The notes under the pieces were generated by a model. It saw nothing but the letters and a program-made list of their open reading frames with translations, did not search any database and had not been told where the DNA came from. Position numbers and translations under genes: made by a program. DNA of 15,971 nucleotides from JBEVNX01 sp040507895 (GTDB lineage: Bacteria > Desulfobacterota > Binatia > JACPRU01), in assembly GCA_040507895.1 (NCBI GenBank), contig JBEVNX010000202.1, positions 1-15,971 of the forward strand, read 5' to 3'. Shown here piece after piece: positions 1-7,629 of this stretch (the first letter of the stretch is position 1; each line of letters opens with the position of its first letter).

Positions 1-1
1 C

Positions 2-178
2 ATGGCCAGTCCCGAGACCGAGAAGGTCGTGCGCGACGACCTCGAGCTCGGGCGCAACGTCGACGTTACAGGCACGCCGACGTTTTTCCTCAACGGCAAG
101 CGTGTGCCGAGCACCAGCCGCTCGCTCGAGGGCATGAAGACGATGGTCGACGAGGCGCTGAAGCAGGGTAAGGGCTGA
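2..178 (+). CDS. DsbA-like thioredoxin-fold protein, C-terminal end (partial)
   Basis: This is the 3' end of a gene that enters from the left edge of the window; the frame is open back to base 2 and stops with TGA at 176-178. The visible 58 residues contain VTGTPTFFLNGKRVP, which is the cis-proline loop and following strand (GTPTFFLNG) typical of DsbA-like and Thioredoxin_4 oxidoreductases, followed by a final amphipathic helix (LEGMKTMVDEALKQ). Family members catalyse thiol-disulfide exchange, usually in the periplasm. The CxxC active site and any signal peptide would lie off the window, so the redox activity cannot be confirmed. The ATG at base 2 is probably an internal methionine rather than the start. 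It converges with gltA, with 33 bp between the two stops. Confidence 0.8.
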   Translation: MASPETEKVVRDDLELGRNVDVTGTPTFFLNGKRVPSTSRSLEGMKTMVDEALKQGKG

Positions 179-211
179 AACGTCCCCCCGTCAAGTCAGC
201 AACGTGCTCCC

Positions 212-1540
212 TCAGATCTGCTCGGTGACCGCGTCCTCGCGAGACGACGGCTCGGGGCGCTGGGCGATCGCCAACCAACGCCGCTCTTCCTCGCCGATGT
301 AGAGCTGGCGCGGTCTGGCGATCTTCTGCTCCGAGTCGCGCACCATTTCCGCCCACTGTGCGAGCCAGCCGGACGTGCGGGGAATGGCGAACAACACCGG
401 GAACATCGTCATCGGGAAGCCCATGGCCTGGTAGATGATGCCCGAGTAGAAGTCGACGTTCGGGTAGAGCTTGCGCTTGACGAAGTAGTCGTCCTGCAAT
501 GCGATGCGCTCGAGCTCGACCGCGATGTCGATCAGGGGGTTCTTGCCGGTGACCTCGAACACCTCTTCGGCGATTCGCTTGATGATCTTGGCGCGCGGAT
601 CGTAGTTCTTGTAGACGCGATGACCGAAGCCCATGAGGCGCCCTTCGCCCGCCTTGAACTTCTTGACCGCCGCCGGAACGTTCGCGATCGAGCCGATCTC
701 CATCAGCATGCGGATGACCGCTTCGTTGGCGCCGCCGTGCAGCGGGCCGTAGAGAGCGGCGGCCGCCGCCGCGACCGCCGAGTAGGGATCGACCTGCGAG
801 CTGCCGACGCTACGCACAGCATTGGTCGAGCAGTTCTGCTCGTGATCGGCGTGCAGGATGAACAGCACGTCGAGGGCGCGCTCGAGAACCGGGTTCGGCT
901 TGTAGACGAGCTCCGTCATCTTGAAGAGCATCGCGAGGAAGTTCCCGGCGTAGGATAGGTCGTTGTCGGGATAGACGTAGGGAAGCCCACGGCTGTGGCG
1001 GTACGCGAAGGCCGCGATCGTCGGCACCTTGCCGATCAATCGGCGAGTCTGCACGCGCCGCGACTCCAGATCGAAGATGTTCTTGGCATCTGGATAGAAG
1101 GTCGATAGCGCGCCGATCGTGCCGACGAGCATCCCCATCGGGTGGGCGTCGTAGCGAAAGCCGTCCATGAATTTCTTGACGTTCTCGTGGACCATCGTGT
1201 GAAGCGTGATGTTGCGCTTCCACATCTCGAAGTGTTGGCGGTTCGGCAGCTCGCCTTTGACGATCAGGTAGGCGGTCTCCAGATAGTCGCTCTTCTCCGC
1301 GAGCTCTTCGATCGGATACCCGCGGTAGCGGAGGATCCCCTTGTCGCCGTCGATGTACGTGATGCGGCTCTTGCACGACGCCGTATTGGTGAACGCCGGG
1401 TCGTAGGTCATGAGGCCGAAATCCTCGGCGTCGGTCTTGATCTGGCGCAGATCCATCGCGCGGATGGCGCCGTGCTCGACCGGAATCTCGTACTGCTTGC
1501 CTGTGCGGTTGTCGGTGATGGTCAGTGTGTCCTTCGCCAT
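212..1540 (-). CDS. gltA: Citrate synthase (hexameric, Gram-negative type)
   Basis: The 442-residue product condenses oxaloacetate with acetyl-CoA to give citrate, the entry step of the TCA cycle, in the cytoplasm. The three catalytic residues are all visible: His268 in GPLHGGANEA, His307 in GFGHRVYKNYDPR and Asp363 in PNVDFYSG. These lie within four residues of the positions known for the E. coli enzyme. The N-terminal extension (ITDNRTGKQYEIP and following) is the small domain found in the long, hexameric, NADH-sensitive type. The length is normal for that type. ATG 1540 was chosen because GAGGTG lies just upstream and because the family start matches MAKDTLTI; the frame remains open further upstream but that part has no family similarity. 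It is transcribed alone, convergent with the Dsb-like gene. The identification is very secure. Confidence 0.97.
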   Translation of the reverse strand: MAKDTLTITDNRTGKQYEIPVEHGAIRAMDLRQIKTDAEDFGLMTYDPAFTNTASCKSRITYIDGDKGILRYRGYPIEELAEKSDYLETAYLIVKGELPNRQHFEMWKRNITLHTMVHENVKKFMDGFRYDAHPMGMLVGTIGALSTFYPDAKNIFDLESRRVQTRRLIGKVPTIAAFAYRHSRGLPYVYPDNDLSYAGNFLAMLFKMTELVYKPNPVLERALDVLFILHADHEQNCSTNAVRSVGSSQVDPYSAVAAAAAALYGPLHGGANEAVIRMLMEIGSIANVPAAVKKFKAGEGRLMGFGHRVYKNYDPRAKIIKRIAEEVFEVTGKNPLIDIAVELERIALQDDYFVKRKLYPNVDFYSGIIYQAMGFPMTMFPVLFAIPRTSGWLAQWAEMVRDSEQKIARPRQLYIGEEERRWLAIAQRPEPSSREDAVTEQI

Positions 1541-1784
1541 GGCGCACCTCGCACGACGTAGTTTCGATCTTCGGTCCGATCCTCCTTCTACCAAGCGGGA
1601 AGTGGAGCACAACTGGCCTGCGTCGATCCACCAGCCCGCTCGCCGAAGCTACAGCAGCTGGCCCCACCGAGGGAACTCGCTGCCGTCTTCCGGTGCTCGA
1701 GCCCGCGTTCGGAGCATGCACCCCGCGGGGAATGAGCCGAGCTGCGCACCACGACTCGGCTCGCTACGGGGGCCCGATCGTTCG
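1541..1784. other. gltA upstream region without an intact gene
   Basis: No gene with recognisable similarity is seen here; open frames in this stretch look like noise. Reading toward gltA (minus strand) there is a weak promoter-like pair, TTGTGC (1607-1612) and TAGAAG (1585-1590), with a 16-bp spacer. A perfect Shine-Dalgarno-like AAGGAGGA (1580-1587) overlaps the second element, lies about 39 nt before the gltA start and has no start codon at usable distance. The promoter match is weak and is inference only. Confidence 0.3.
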
Positions 1785-2078
1785 GAGGTCTTCCTGGAGG
1801 TGGGCTACTGCACCGAGCATGACAAGCTGATCGGCGGTCCAACCCAGGTCGAGAGCCGGACCGAGTCGATGGCCGGCTGGGCCCACGACTTCAAGGCGCA
1901 CTGGCGTCTGCAGTTCGATTTGCAGAGCGGCGCCGACAACTTCGCGACCGCCGGGTTCACTTGCAACGTCGCCGACAACGTTCCGTTCAACCCGGCGCTT
2001 TACTTCGCCAACAACTCTCACCATCACGTCTAGGGCTACGTGGTGGTGACGCACGCGTTGACCCTCTGGGAACCGTGA
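1785..2078 (+). pseudogene. Decayed C-terminal fragment, beta-barrel-like protein
   Basis: A plus-strand frame from about 1785 reads like the end of a real protein: VFLEVGY, then GWAHDF, WRLQFDLQSGADNFATAGF, then FNPALYFANNS. It is broken by TAG at 2031-2033 and continues in frame with GYVVVTHALTLWEP to TGA at 2076-2078. The alternating aromatic/hydrophobic strands, the FNPALYFAN turn and the aromatic-rich ending resemble the last strands of an outer-membrane beta barrel. There is no start codon or N-terminal part: upstream, the same frame runs into non-coding sequence and the antisense of gltA. I cannot name the family. It could instead be a chance frame, but the strand-like pattern continuing across the stop argues for a relic. 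Confidence 0.45.
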
Positions 2079-2094
2079 GCCCGCGGTGGCTGAA

Positions 2095-3654
2095 TCATGC
2101 CCGGCCGCTCAAACCCCGCTTCAAGATGGAGATCGCCTCGGCAGCTTCGGGAGCGATGAGCACCGTCACGTGATCGCCAACCTCGAGGCATGAGGCAGCG
2201 ACCGGTACCTGCACCGACAAGCCACGGCGCAAGCTGATCAGGATGGCGCCGGGCGGCAGCCCCAACTCACGAACCGTCTTGCCAACGAAGTCGGCGCCGG
2301 GCGCCACGGTGAAATCCAGAATCTGCGCTCCATCCGGTTCGGGCGCGGCGTGTGACCTCAGAAGATCTCGTTCGAGAAGCGCTTCGTAGACCGGTTGGTC
2401 GCCAAGGAAATCGGCGACGCCGTATGCCGTCAAGCAGGCGACCAGCAGCGGGAGGACGAGGGAGTAGTTGCCGGTCATCTCGACGATCAACACGATGCCC
2501 GTGAGCGGAGCGCGAACGATTCCCGCAAAATAGGCCGCCATGCCGACCACGGCGAACGTCTCCGGATGATCCATCGCTAGGGGAAACAGCCAGTGCCCGA
2601 GCTTGCCGACGCCGAGCCCAATCTCCGAGCCGAGGACGAGGAGCGGGGCAAAGATCCCTCCAGGAGCGCCGCAGCCGTAGCTCGCCATGGTGAGAGCGAA
2701 CCGCAGCACGAAGTACGGAGGAAGCGCCCACCACGGGATCTGGCCATCCAGCGTAGCGGCCACGAGACCCTCGCCACCGCCGACCGCGTGGGGTAGGACC
2801 CAAGCGACCAAGCCGACGCCGAAGCCGACGGCGCTCGCGTACACCCACCCGGGTCGACCGCGAAGGCCTTGGAAGAAATCGAGGCTCGCCAGCAGCCCGC
2901 GGTTGAACGCCACACCGAGCCCGCCGGCCAACAAACCCGTCAGTAAAGACGCCGGCAGCGTCGCGAGCGGTGGGATCGTCGTGGAGCCCACGTGGAAGAC
3001 CGGAAGCTGACCCAGTAGGAGGCGCGTGGTCACATCAGCGGTGGCGGAAGCGAACAGCGTGGTCGCAAAGACGCCGGGAGCGAAATCGCGCTGCACTTCC
3101 TCGAGCACGAAGACCAGGCCCGCGAGCGGCGCGTTAAAGGCCGCGGCAAGGCCTGCTCCGGATCCGGCGGCGATGAGCGCTCGCCGCTCGCGGGGGGTCG
3201 AAGCGAACCAGCCGCCCACCATTGCGCCGACCGCCGCGCCCATCTGCACAGTTGGTCCCTCCCGACCGAGCACCAGGCCGGCCCCGATGCCGCAGACACC
3301 TCCTAAGAACTTGACCACGAGAATCCGCCCCCAGCGCATGGCGCGGACGTTGTGCAGCACGGCTTTGACGTGCGGGATGCCACTCCCCGAAGCTTCCGGA
3401 GCATAGCGCTGCACCAGAAAGACCGCGGCGCCGGCGCCGAACGCTGTCAGTGCCAGTAGCGGCGGAAGGTACCAGAGCGGGTGGAGGTGCGCCGCCTCTA
3501 CCGCGCGATCCCGCAGGCGATCGAGCCATTCGAGCGAGCCGCGAAACGCCACCGCCACGAGCCCGGCGAGCAGCCCGACCAGGAGCGCGCGCGGCAGCTG
3601 GCGGCGGCGGCGCTCCTGCACACGGTGAAAGTCGCTGATTTCGCGGCGCACCAT
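2095..3654 (-). CDS. ClC-family chloride/proton exchanger with C-terminal RCK_C-like domain
   Basis: This 519-residue inner-membrane protein carries the ClC anion-pathway motifs: GSGIPHVK (90-97), GREGPTVQMG (130-139), GAPGGIFAP (329-337) and the tyrosine of EMTGNYSLVLP (Tyr397). The external gating glutamate is Glu132 and the inner proton glutamate lies in FVLEEV (185-186). With both present, the family knowledge predicts a Cl-/H+ antiporter rather than a channel. Many hydrophobic segments run from residue 21 to about 415. A soluble tail (about 445-510; FTVAPGADFVGKTVRELGLP, then VGDHVTVLIAP) looks like a TrkA_C/RCK_C ligand-binding domain rather than a CBS pair. The start is uncertain: ATG 3654 has no clear ribosome site, whereas GTG 3720 adds 22 residues and follows GAAGGA. 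It lies downstream of the HTH/TPR gene and is probably co-transcribed with it. Confidence 0.93.
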   Translation of the reverse strand: MVRREISDFHRVQERRRRQLPRALLVGLLAGLVAVAFRGSLEWLDRLRDRAVEAAHLHPLWYLPPLLALTAFGAGAAVFLVQRYAPEASGSGIPHVKAVLHNVRAMRWGRILVVKFLGGVCGIGAGLVLGREGPTVQMGAAVGAMVGGWFASTPRERRALIAAGSGAGLAAAFNAPLAGLVFVLEEVQRDFAPGVFATTLFASATADVTTRLLLGQLPVFHVGSTTIPPLATLPASLLTGLLAGGLGVAFNRGLLASLDFFQGLRGRPGWVYASAVGFGVGLVAWVLPHAVGGGEGLVAATLDGQIPWWALPPYFVLRFALTMASYGCGAPGGIFAPLLVLGSEIGLGVGKLGHWLFPLAMDHPETFAVVGMAAYFAGIVRAPLTGIVLIVEMTGNYSLVLPLLVACLTAYGVADFLGDQPVYEALLERDLLRSHAAPEPDGAQILDFTVAPGADFVGKTVRELGLPPGAILISLRRGLSVQVPVAASCLEVGDHVTVLIAPEAAEAISILKRGLSGRA

Positions 3655-3736
3655 GCGCGGCGTGACGGTGGTCGCAGCTCTCGCGGCAGCCACCTCCGGC
3701 CCGTGCTGACCCTCTGCCACGTGTCCTTCGCCGCCG

Positions 3737-4567
3737 TCAGCGTCCCACGAGCTTGCGATACGCCTTGAGGTGACGCACCGCCGCAACGCCGCGTCCCAAA
3801 TGCTCGTAGAGGCGAGCGAGGTTGTAGTGCGCGTCGGCGTAGCGCGGGTCATCGGCGAGCACGCGCTGATAGGCGGTCAACGCTTCCTCCGTACGTCCTT
3901 CGTCCTCGAACGCCACCGCCAAGTTGAACGCCGCGGTGACGTCTCCAGGTCGCGCGGCGAGAGCGCTGCGGTAGTGCGCCTCGGCGGCGGCCACCTGCCC
4001 CGCCTCGTGAAGCAGGCGGCCCAGGTTGGTGTGGGCATCGGCATGGTCGGGGTCGAGCTCGATCGCGCGTAGGTAGGCGTCGCGTGCCTTTTCGGGGCTC
4101 GCCGTCTCGAGCTCGCAGCCGAGCTCGTACCAGTCCTCGGCCGGAACGCTCGCCGTCGCGCTCTTCGCCTCCTCCGCCCGTCGCTTGGCGAGCGGAGCGA
4201 CGCGCTTGGCGAGCTCGGACACGTCGAACGAGAAAAGCTGCTGGCCGGACTCCGGAATCCAGCGCCGCCGGCCCTCTCTCACGACGATGCGGCCTCCTTC
4301 GGCGGCGATCGACAAAGCGCTCAGCGGGCGACCGGTCGGTAGATCGCGCCTCAGCTTCTGCAGCGCGGCCCGCACGCGGCGCGACGGGATTCGCTGGTCG
4401 ATCAGCTCCTTCGCGGCGCGCAGCAGAACCAGATCAGGGAACGAGAAGCGCAGCACACCGCGAGAACCACGATCCGGAGCGACGAAGCCGCTGCGCACGA
4501 AAGCGCGGATTCGGCCGACTGGAACACCGAGAAGCTTCGCCACCTCGCGCGAGGTGTAGCCGCTCAT
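3737..4567 (-). CDS. MerR-type HTH protein with TPR repeats
   Basis: The 276-residue protein has a MerR-like winged helix-turn-helix at about 3-70 (YTSREVAKLLGVPVGRIRAF, then a wing SRGVLRFSFPDLVLLRAAKEL). A middle region follows (about 82-130; LSIAAEGGRIVVREG, RRWIPESGQQLFSFDV). From about 143 to 272 there are about four tetratricopeptide repeats, with signatures such as AYLRAIELDPDHADAHTNLGRLL and AYQRVLADDPRYADAHYNLARLY. The expected role is DNA binding plus protein-protein contact; no ligand-binding or metal-binding cysteines of classical MerR regulators are seen. The ATG start overlaps the ku stop as ATGA (4564-4567), so it is probably translationally coupled to ku. I infer a regulatory or scaffolding role linked to end joining, but no function is established by the sequence. 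Confidence 0.88.
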   Translation of the reverse strand: MSGYTSREVAKLLGVPVGRIRAFVRSGFVAPDRGSRGVLRFSFPDLVLLRAAKELIDQRIPSRRVRAALQKLRRDLPTGRPLSALSIAAEGGRIVVREGRRRWIPESGQQLFSFDVSELAKRVAPLAKRRAEEAKSATASVPAEDWYELGCELETASPEKARDAYLRAIELDPDHADAHTNLGRLLHEAGQVAAAEAHYRSALAARPGDVTAAFNLAVAFEDEGRTEEALTAYQRVLADDPRYADAHYNLARLYEHLGRGVAAVRHLKAYRKLVGR

Positions 4568-5484
4568 GCTCCCGAGAGCTTGGAGGTCTTCTCCCGTGTG
4601 CTCTTGCGTGGCGAAGCGGCGCTCGGTGCCCGCTTTGCAGGCCGGCGCCTTTCGGAGCTCGCCGCTGCGGAAGCGGCCGGCGGCGCCGGTTCGCCTCGAG
4701 CGGAAGCGCCCCGGGATGAAAGGCTCGCCTTCAAGGCCTCCATGAGGTCGATGATCTGCGCGCCCTGGTGGCTCTCGGCTGGAGCTACGGAGATCTCCTC
4801 GCCCGCGACCTTCCTCTCGATGAGCCCGCGCACCCGCTGGCGGACGTCGTCCTGGTAGCTCTCGGGCCGGAACTCGTCCGTGGAGATCTGCTCGACCAGC
4901 TGCACGGCGAGCTTCAGTTCGGCCTCTCTCACCTGCCCCTCGCCGACGGGCACTTCCGAGCGCGGGCGGATCTCTTCGGTGTAGTGCAGCTGCTGCATCA
5001 CCAGCGCGTCGCCAACGGGGCGCAGCATCACCAGATACTGCTTGCCGCGCGCCGCGTAGCGACCGAGGGCGGCGCGGCCGGTCTGCTCCATCGCCCTGGC
5101 GAGCAGGCGGTACGCCTTGTCCCCGCCCTTGTCGGGGCCGAGGTAGTACGGCCGGTCGAAGTAGATGGGGTCGATCTTCTCGATCGGCACGAATTCACTG
5201 ATCTCGACCGTCTGCGTGGCCTCTTCCTCGAGCGCCTTCAGCTCGTCGGCGGTGAACGTGACGTACCGCTCCTTGGCGAACTCGTAGCCCTTGATCATGT
5301 CGTCGCGCGACACGGGCTCGTTGTGCTGCGGACAGTAGTACTGCTGCTTCAGACGCGAGCCGCACTCCTTGTGCAGCCAGTTGAAGGTGATCGCAGCCGC
5401 GGCCTCGGTCGCGGAGTAGAGCTTGATCGGGATCGACACCATTCCAAAGGAGACGGTGGCCGAACCGATGGCGCGTGCAGCCAT
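4564..5484 (-). CDS. ku: Bacterial Ku, non-homologous end-joining DNA end-binding protein
   Basis: Ku forms a homodimeric ring that threads onto double-strand DNA ends and recruits LigD. The 306-residue product begins with the family signature (MAARAIGSATVSFGMVSIPI, then KLYSATE). It shows the conserved core HKECGSRLKQQYYCPQH (38-54), DDMIKGYEFAKERYVTF (61-77), FDRPYYLGPDKGG (109-121) and YLVMLRPVG (150-158). The core ends near 255 and is followed by a basic, Ala/Ser/Arg/Lys-rich tail of about 50 residues, a type of extension known in some bacterial Ku proteins to bind DNA. ATG 5484 was chosen because AAAGG lies just upstream; ATG 5502 adds six residues but has no ribosome site. It diverges from ligD with 27 bp between starts and overlaps the following HTH/TPR gene by four bases. 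Confidence 0.96.
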   Translation of the reverse strand: MAARAIGSATVSFGMVSIPIKLYSATEAAAAITFNWLHKECGSRLKQQYYCPQHNEPVSRDDMIKGYEFAKERYVTFTADELKALEEEATQTVEISEFVPIEKIDPIYFDRPYYLGPDKGGDKAYRLLARAMEQTGRAALGRYAARGKQYLVMLRPVGDALVMQQLHYTEEIRPRSEVPVGEGQVREAELKLAVQLVEQISTDEFRPESYQDDVRQRVRGLIERKVAGEEISVAPAESHQGAQIIDLMEALKASLSSRGASARGEPAPPAASAAASSERRRPAKRAPSAASPRKSTREKTSKLSGA

Positions 5485-5511
5485 GAGCCTTTCTGTTAGC
5501 ATAGTGCGCCG
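5485..5511. promoter_or_regulatory. 27-bp divergent ku/ligD start region
   Basis: The two start codons are separated by only 27 bp, one of the more AT-rich patches nearby. Plus strand: CATAGT (5500-5505) is a possible -10 element; transcription starting about 7 nt downstream would begin at or next to the ligD ATG, and no ribosome site precedes that ATG. Minus strand: TATGCT (5503 to 5498) is a possible -10 for ku overlapping the first. No convincing -35 elements were seen. The assignment is inference from spacing and weak motif matches. Confidence 0.35.
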
Positions 5512-7599
5512 ATGACCGCCAAGCCGACGACCGGCCGGCCCCGAACGCGTCCACGCCGAACGGGCCGAACCCGTGTGTCGAGCGCGCGGGATTCTCCCGC
5601 AGCGACGCCCGGGGAAGATCGGCTCCCCCTGCCCCGGACGATCGAGGAGCTTCGCGACGCAACGGCCGGACGCGATGGACTTCGCACGCGCATCGCCGCG
5701 CTCGGCGCGCCCAAACGGCACGTCCGCGCCCGCGACGTCGAGATCATGCTCGCCGAGTCCCGCGACCGAGCGTTCTCGGAGAGTGGTTGGATCTTCGAGC
5801 TCAAGTACGACGGGTTCCGCCTGCTCGTCGCGCGCGAGAACGGCGAGCCGCTGCTTCTCTACCGCCACGGCAGCGAAGTCACCGCGACGTTTCCCGAGAT
5901 CGCTCGCGCCGGCGGCGCCCTGCCCCTCGACGTGGTGATGGACGGCGAGGTCGTCGTCCTCGACGAGGCGGGTCGGCCGAGCTTCCAGCTCCTGCAGAAG
6001 CGCGCGCAAATGCGCCGCAGCGCCGACGTCGAGCGCGGCGCGGTCGAGACCCCCGCCACCGCGTTCTTGTTCGATCTCCTCGCCGTCGACGGCTACGACC
6101 TGAGAGGCCTTCCTTTGCTCGCACGCAAGCAGGTGCTGCGCGATCTCCTGCCGCGGGCGGGGCCGCTGCGCTTCACCGACCACGTTGAAAAGCGCGGCGA
6201 GGAGCTGTTCGCGGCCATCGGGCGGATGCGCTTGGAAGGCATGGTCGCCAAGCGGGGCTCCTCGCCATACCGCGCCGGACGCTCCGCCGATTGGCTGAAG
6301 GTCCGCCACGAGAAGACCGGAGAGTTCGCGATCGTCGGCTTCACCGAACCGAAGGGCGCCCGTGCGGGCCTCGGCGCGCTCCACCTCGCCGTCCGCGGGG
6401 AAGACGGCCTTCGCTACGCGGGCCGCGTCGGCGCCGGCTTCGACGACCGCTCTCTCGCGGCGCTGCGAAAGGCCCTCGAAGCTCGCCGGCGGGAGACGCC
6501 TGCTTGCTCGGGCCCGGTACCGAAGGGGAAGGGTCACGCCTGGGTCGAGCCTGAGCTCGTCTGCGAGGTGCGATACAAGGAATGGACGCGAGACGGGTGT
6601 CTGCGCCACCCCGTGTTCCTCGGCTTGCGCCCCGACAAGAAGCTCGAGGACTGCACGGCGGAGGGCAGCCCGACCTCGCCGCCGCAAGGGCACGCCATTC
6701 ACTACACGAACCTGGACAAGATCTTCTGGCCTGAGGACCGTTACACGAAGGGGGACCTCATCGAATACTACCGCCGCATCTCGCCCTGGCTCCTGCCGTA
6801 CCTCCGCGATCGACCGTTGGTGCTCACCCGCTTCCCCGACGGGATCCACGGCAAGTCCTTCTTTCAGAAGGATGCGCCTGCGTTCGTACCGGCGTGGGTG
6901 CGCACCGAGCGGGTGTGGAGCGAGCACGCGGGACGCGAGATCGACTACTTCGTCTGCGACGAAATGGGCTCGCTCCTCTATCTGGTGAACCTGGGAACGA
7001 TTCCGCTCCACCTCTGGTCGAGCCGCGTCGGACAGCTCGAGCGGCCCGATTGGTGCATCCTCGATCTCGATCCAAAGGGCGCGCCGTTTGCGCACGTCGT
7101 CGAGCTCGCGCTCGCCCTTCGTCGATTGTGTGACGCGATCGAGCTTCCGGCGTTCGTGAAGACCAGCGGCGCCACGGGCCTTCACGTGCTCGTGCCCCTC
7201 GGCGCTCAGTTCACCCACGAACAATCGCGGACGCTCGGCGAGCTGCTCGCGCGATTCGTGAATCGCGAGCACCCCGACATCTCGACGATCACTCGCAAGG
7301 TGAGCGCCCGCGGCGGTCGCGTGTACCTCGACTACCTGCAGAACCGCCAGGGCCAGACGATCGCCGGGCCGTTCAGCGCTCGTCCGCTGCCTGGGGCTCC
7401 GGTCTCGACGCCTCTCGACTGGGAAGAAGTCGGGCCCGAGCTCGAGCCGCGAAGTTTCACCATCGCCACGGCACCCGCACGGCTCGAGGCCGCGCGGCGC
7501 GACCCGGTTCGCGAGGTCTTGACCCTCCGCCCGAACCTCACGGCCGCGCTCGCGAGGCTCACGGACCGGCTCGACACGGGTCGTAGTCCTTCGGAGTAG
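5512..7599 (+). CDS. ligD: LigD: ATP-dependent DNA ligase plus polymerase/primase (LIG-POL form)
   Basis: The 695-residue enzyme fills and seals double-strand breaks with Ku. The ligase half (about 75-385) shows motif I ELKYDGFR with nucleotidyl Lys98, motif III VVMDGEVVVLD (141-151), IIIa FLFDLLAVDGYDL (185-197), motif IV LEGMVAKRG (241-249) and motif V DWLKVR (260-265), followed by an OB-fold with VEVRYKEWT-like ECEVRYKEWT ending. The C-terminal polymerase half (about 395-690) shows HYTNLDKIFWPEDRYTKGDL, the metal-binding DLDP (Asp518 and Asp520), KTSGATGLHVLVPL (His558) and VYLDYLQN (Asp607). No phosphoesterase domain is present; the first 40 or so residues are Arg/Pro-rich and look unstructured. 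ATG 5512 has no ribosome site and may be leaderless. Domain order is ligase then polymerase. Function is secure; the exact start is less so. Confidence 0.96.
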   Translation: MTAKPTTGRPRTRPRRTGRTRVSSARDSPAATPGEDRLPLPRTIEELRDATAGRDGLRTRIAALGAPKRHVRARDVEIMLAESRDRAFSESGWIFELKYDGFRLLVARENGEPLLLYRHGSEVTATFPEIARAGGALPLDVVMDGEVVVLDEAGRPSFQLLQKRAQMRRSADVERGAVETPATAFLFDLLAVDGYDLRGLPLLARKQVLRDLLPRAGPLRFTDHVEKRGEELFAAIGRMRLEGMVAKRGSSPYRAGRSADWLKVRHEKTGEFAIVGFTEPKGARAGLGALHLAVRGEDGLRYAGRVGAGFDDRSLAALRKALEARRRETPACSGPVPKGKGHAWVEPELVCEVRYKEWTRDGCLRHPVFLGLRPDKKLEDCTAEGSPTSPPQGHAIHYTNLDKIFWPEDRYTKGDLIEYYRRISPWLLPYLRDRPLVLTRFPDGIHGKSFFQKDAPAFVPAWVRTERVWSEHAGREIDYFVCDEMGSLLYLVNLGTIPLHLWSSRVGQLERPDWCILDLDPKGAPFAHVVELALALRRLCDAIELPAFVKTSGATGLHVLVPLGAQFTHEQSRTLGELLARFVNREHPDISTITRKVSARGGRVYLDYLQNRQGQTIAGPFSARPLPGAPVSTPLDWEEVGPELEPRSFTIATAPARLEAARRDPVREVLTLRPNLTAALARLTDRLDTGRSPSE

Positions 7600-7625
7600 G
7601 CGGCCGGGGCCGACCGAGAGGCCGC
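7600..7625. terminator. Possible hairpin after ligD
   Basis: GCGGCC (7600-7605) pairs with GGCCGC (7620-7625) around a 14-nt loop, directly after the ligD stop and before the end of a minus-strand relic. No T-run follows, so intrinsic termination is uncertain. Confidence 0.25.
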
Positions 7626-7629
7626 GCGC

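Noticed and set aside
2031..2033. Amber codon read as an amino acid (pyrrolysine or recoded TAG)
   Set aside because: The frame has no start or N-terminus, and other genes here use TAG as an ordinary stop (ligD, cyclase); decay is simpler.
5503..7272. Long minus-strand frame that extends ku by about 590 codons across ligD
   Set aside because: The ku family starts at 5484; the extra part is the antisense of clear LigD coding and shows no domain, an effect of GC-rich third positions.
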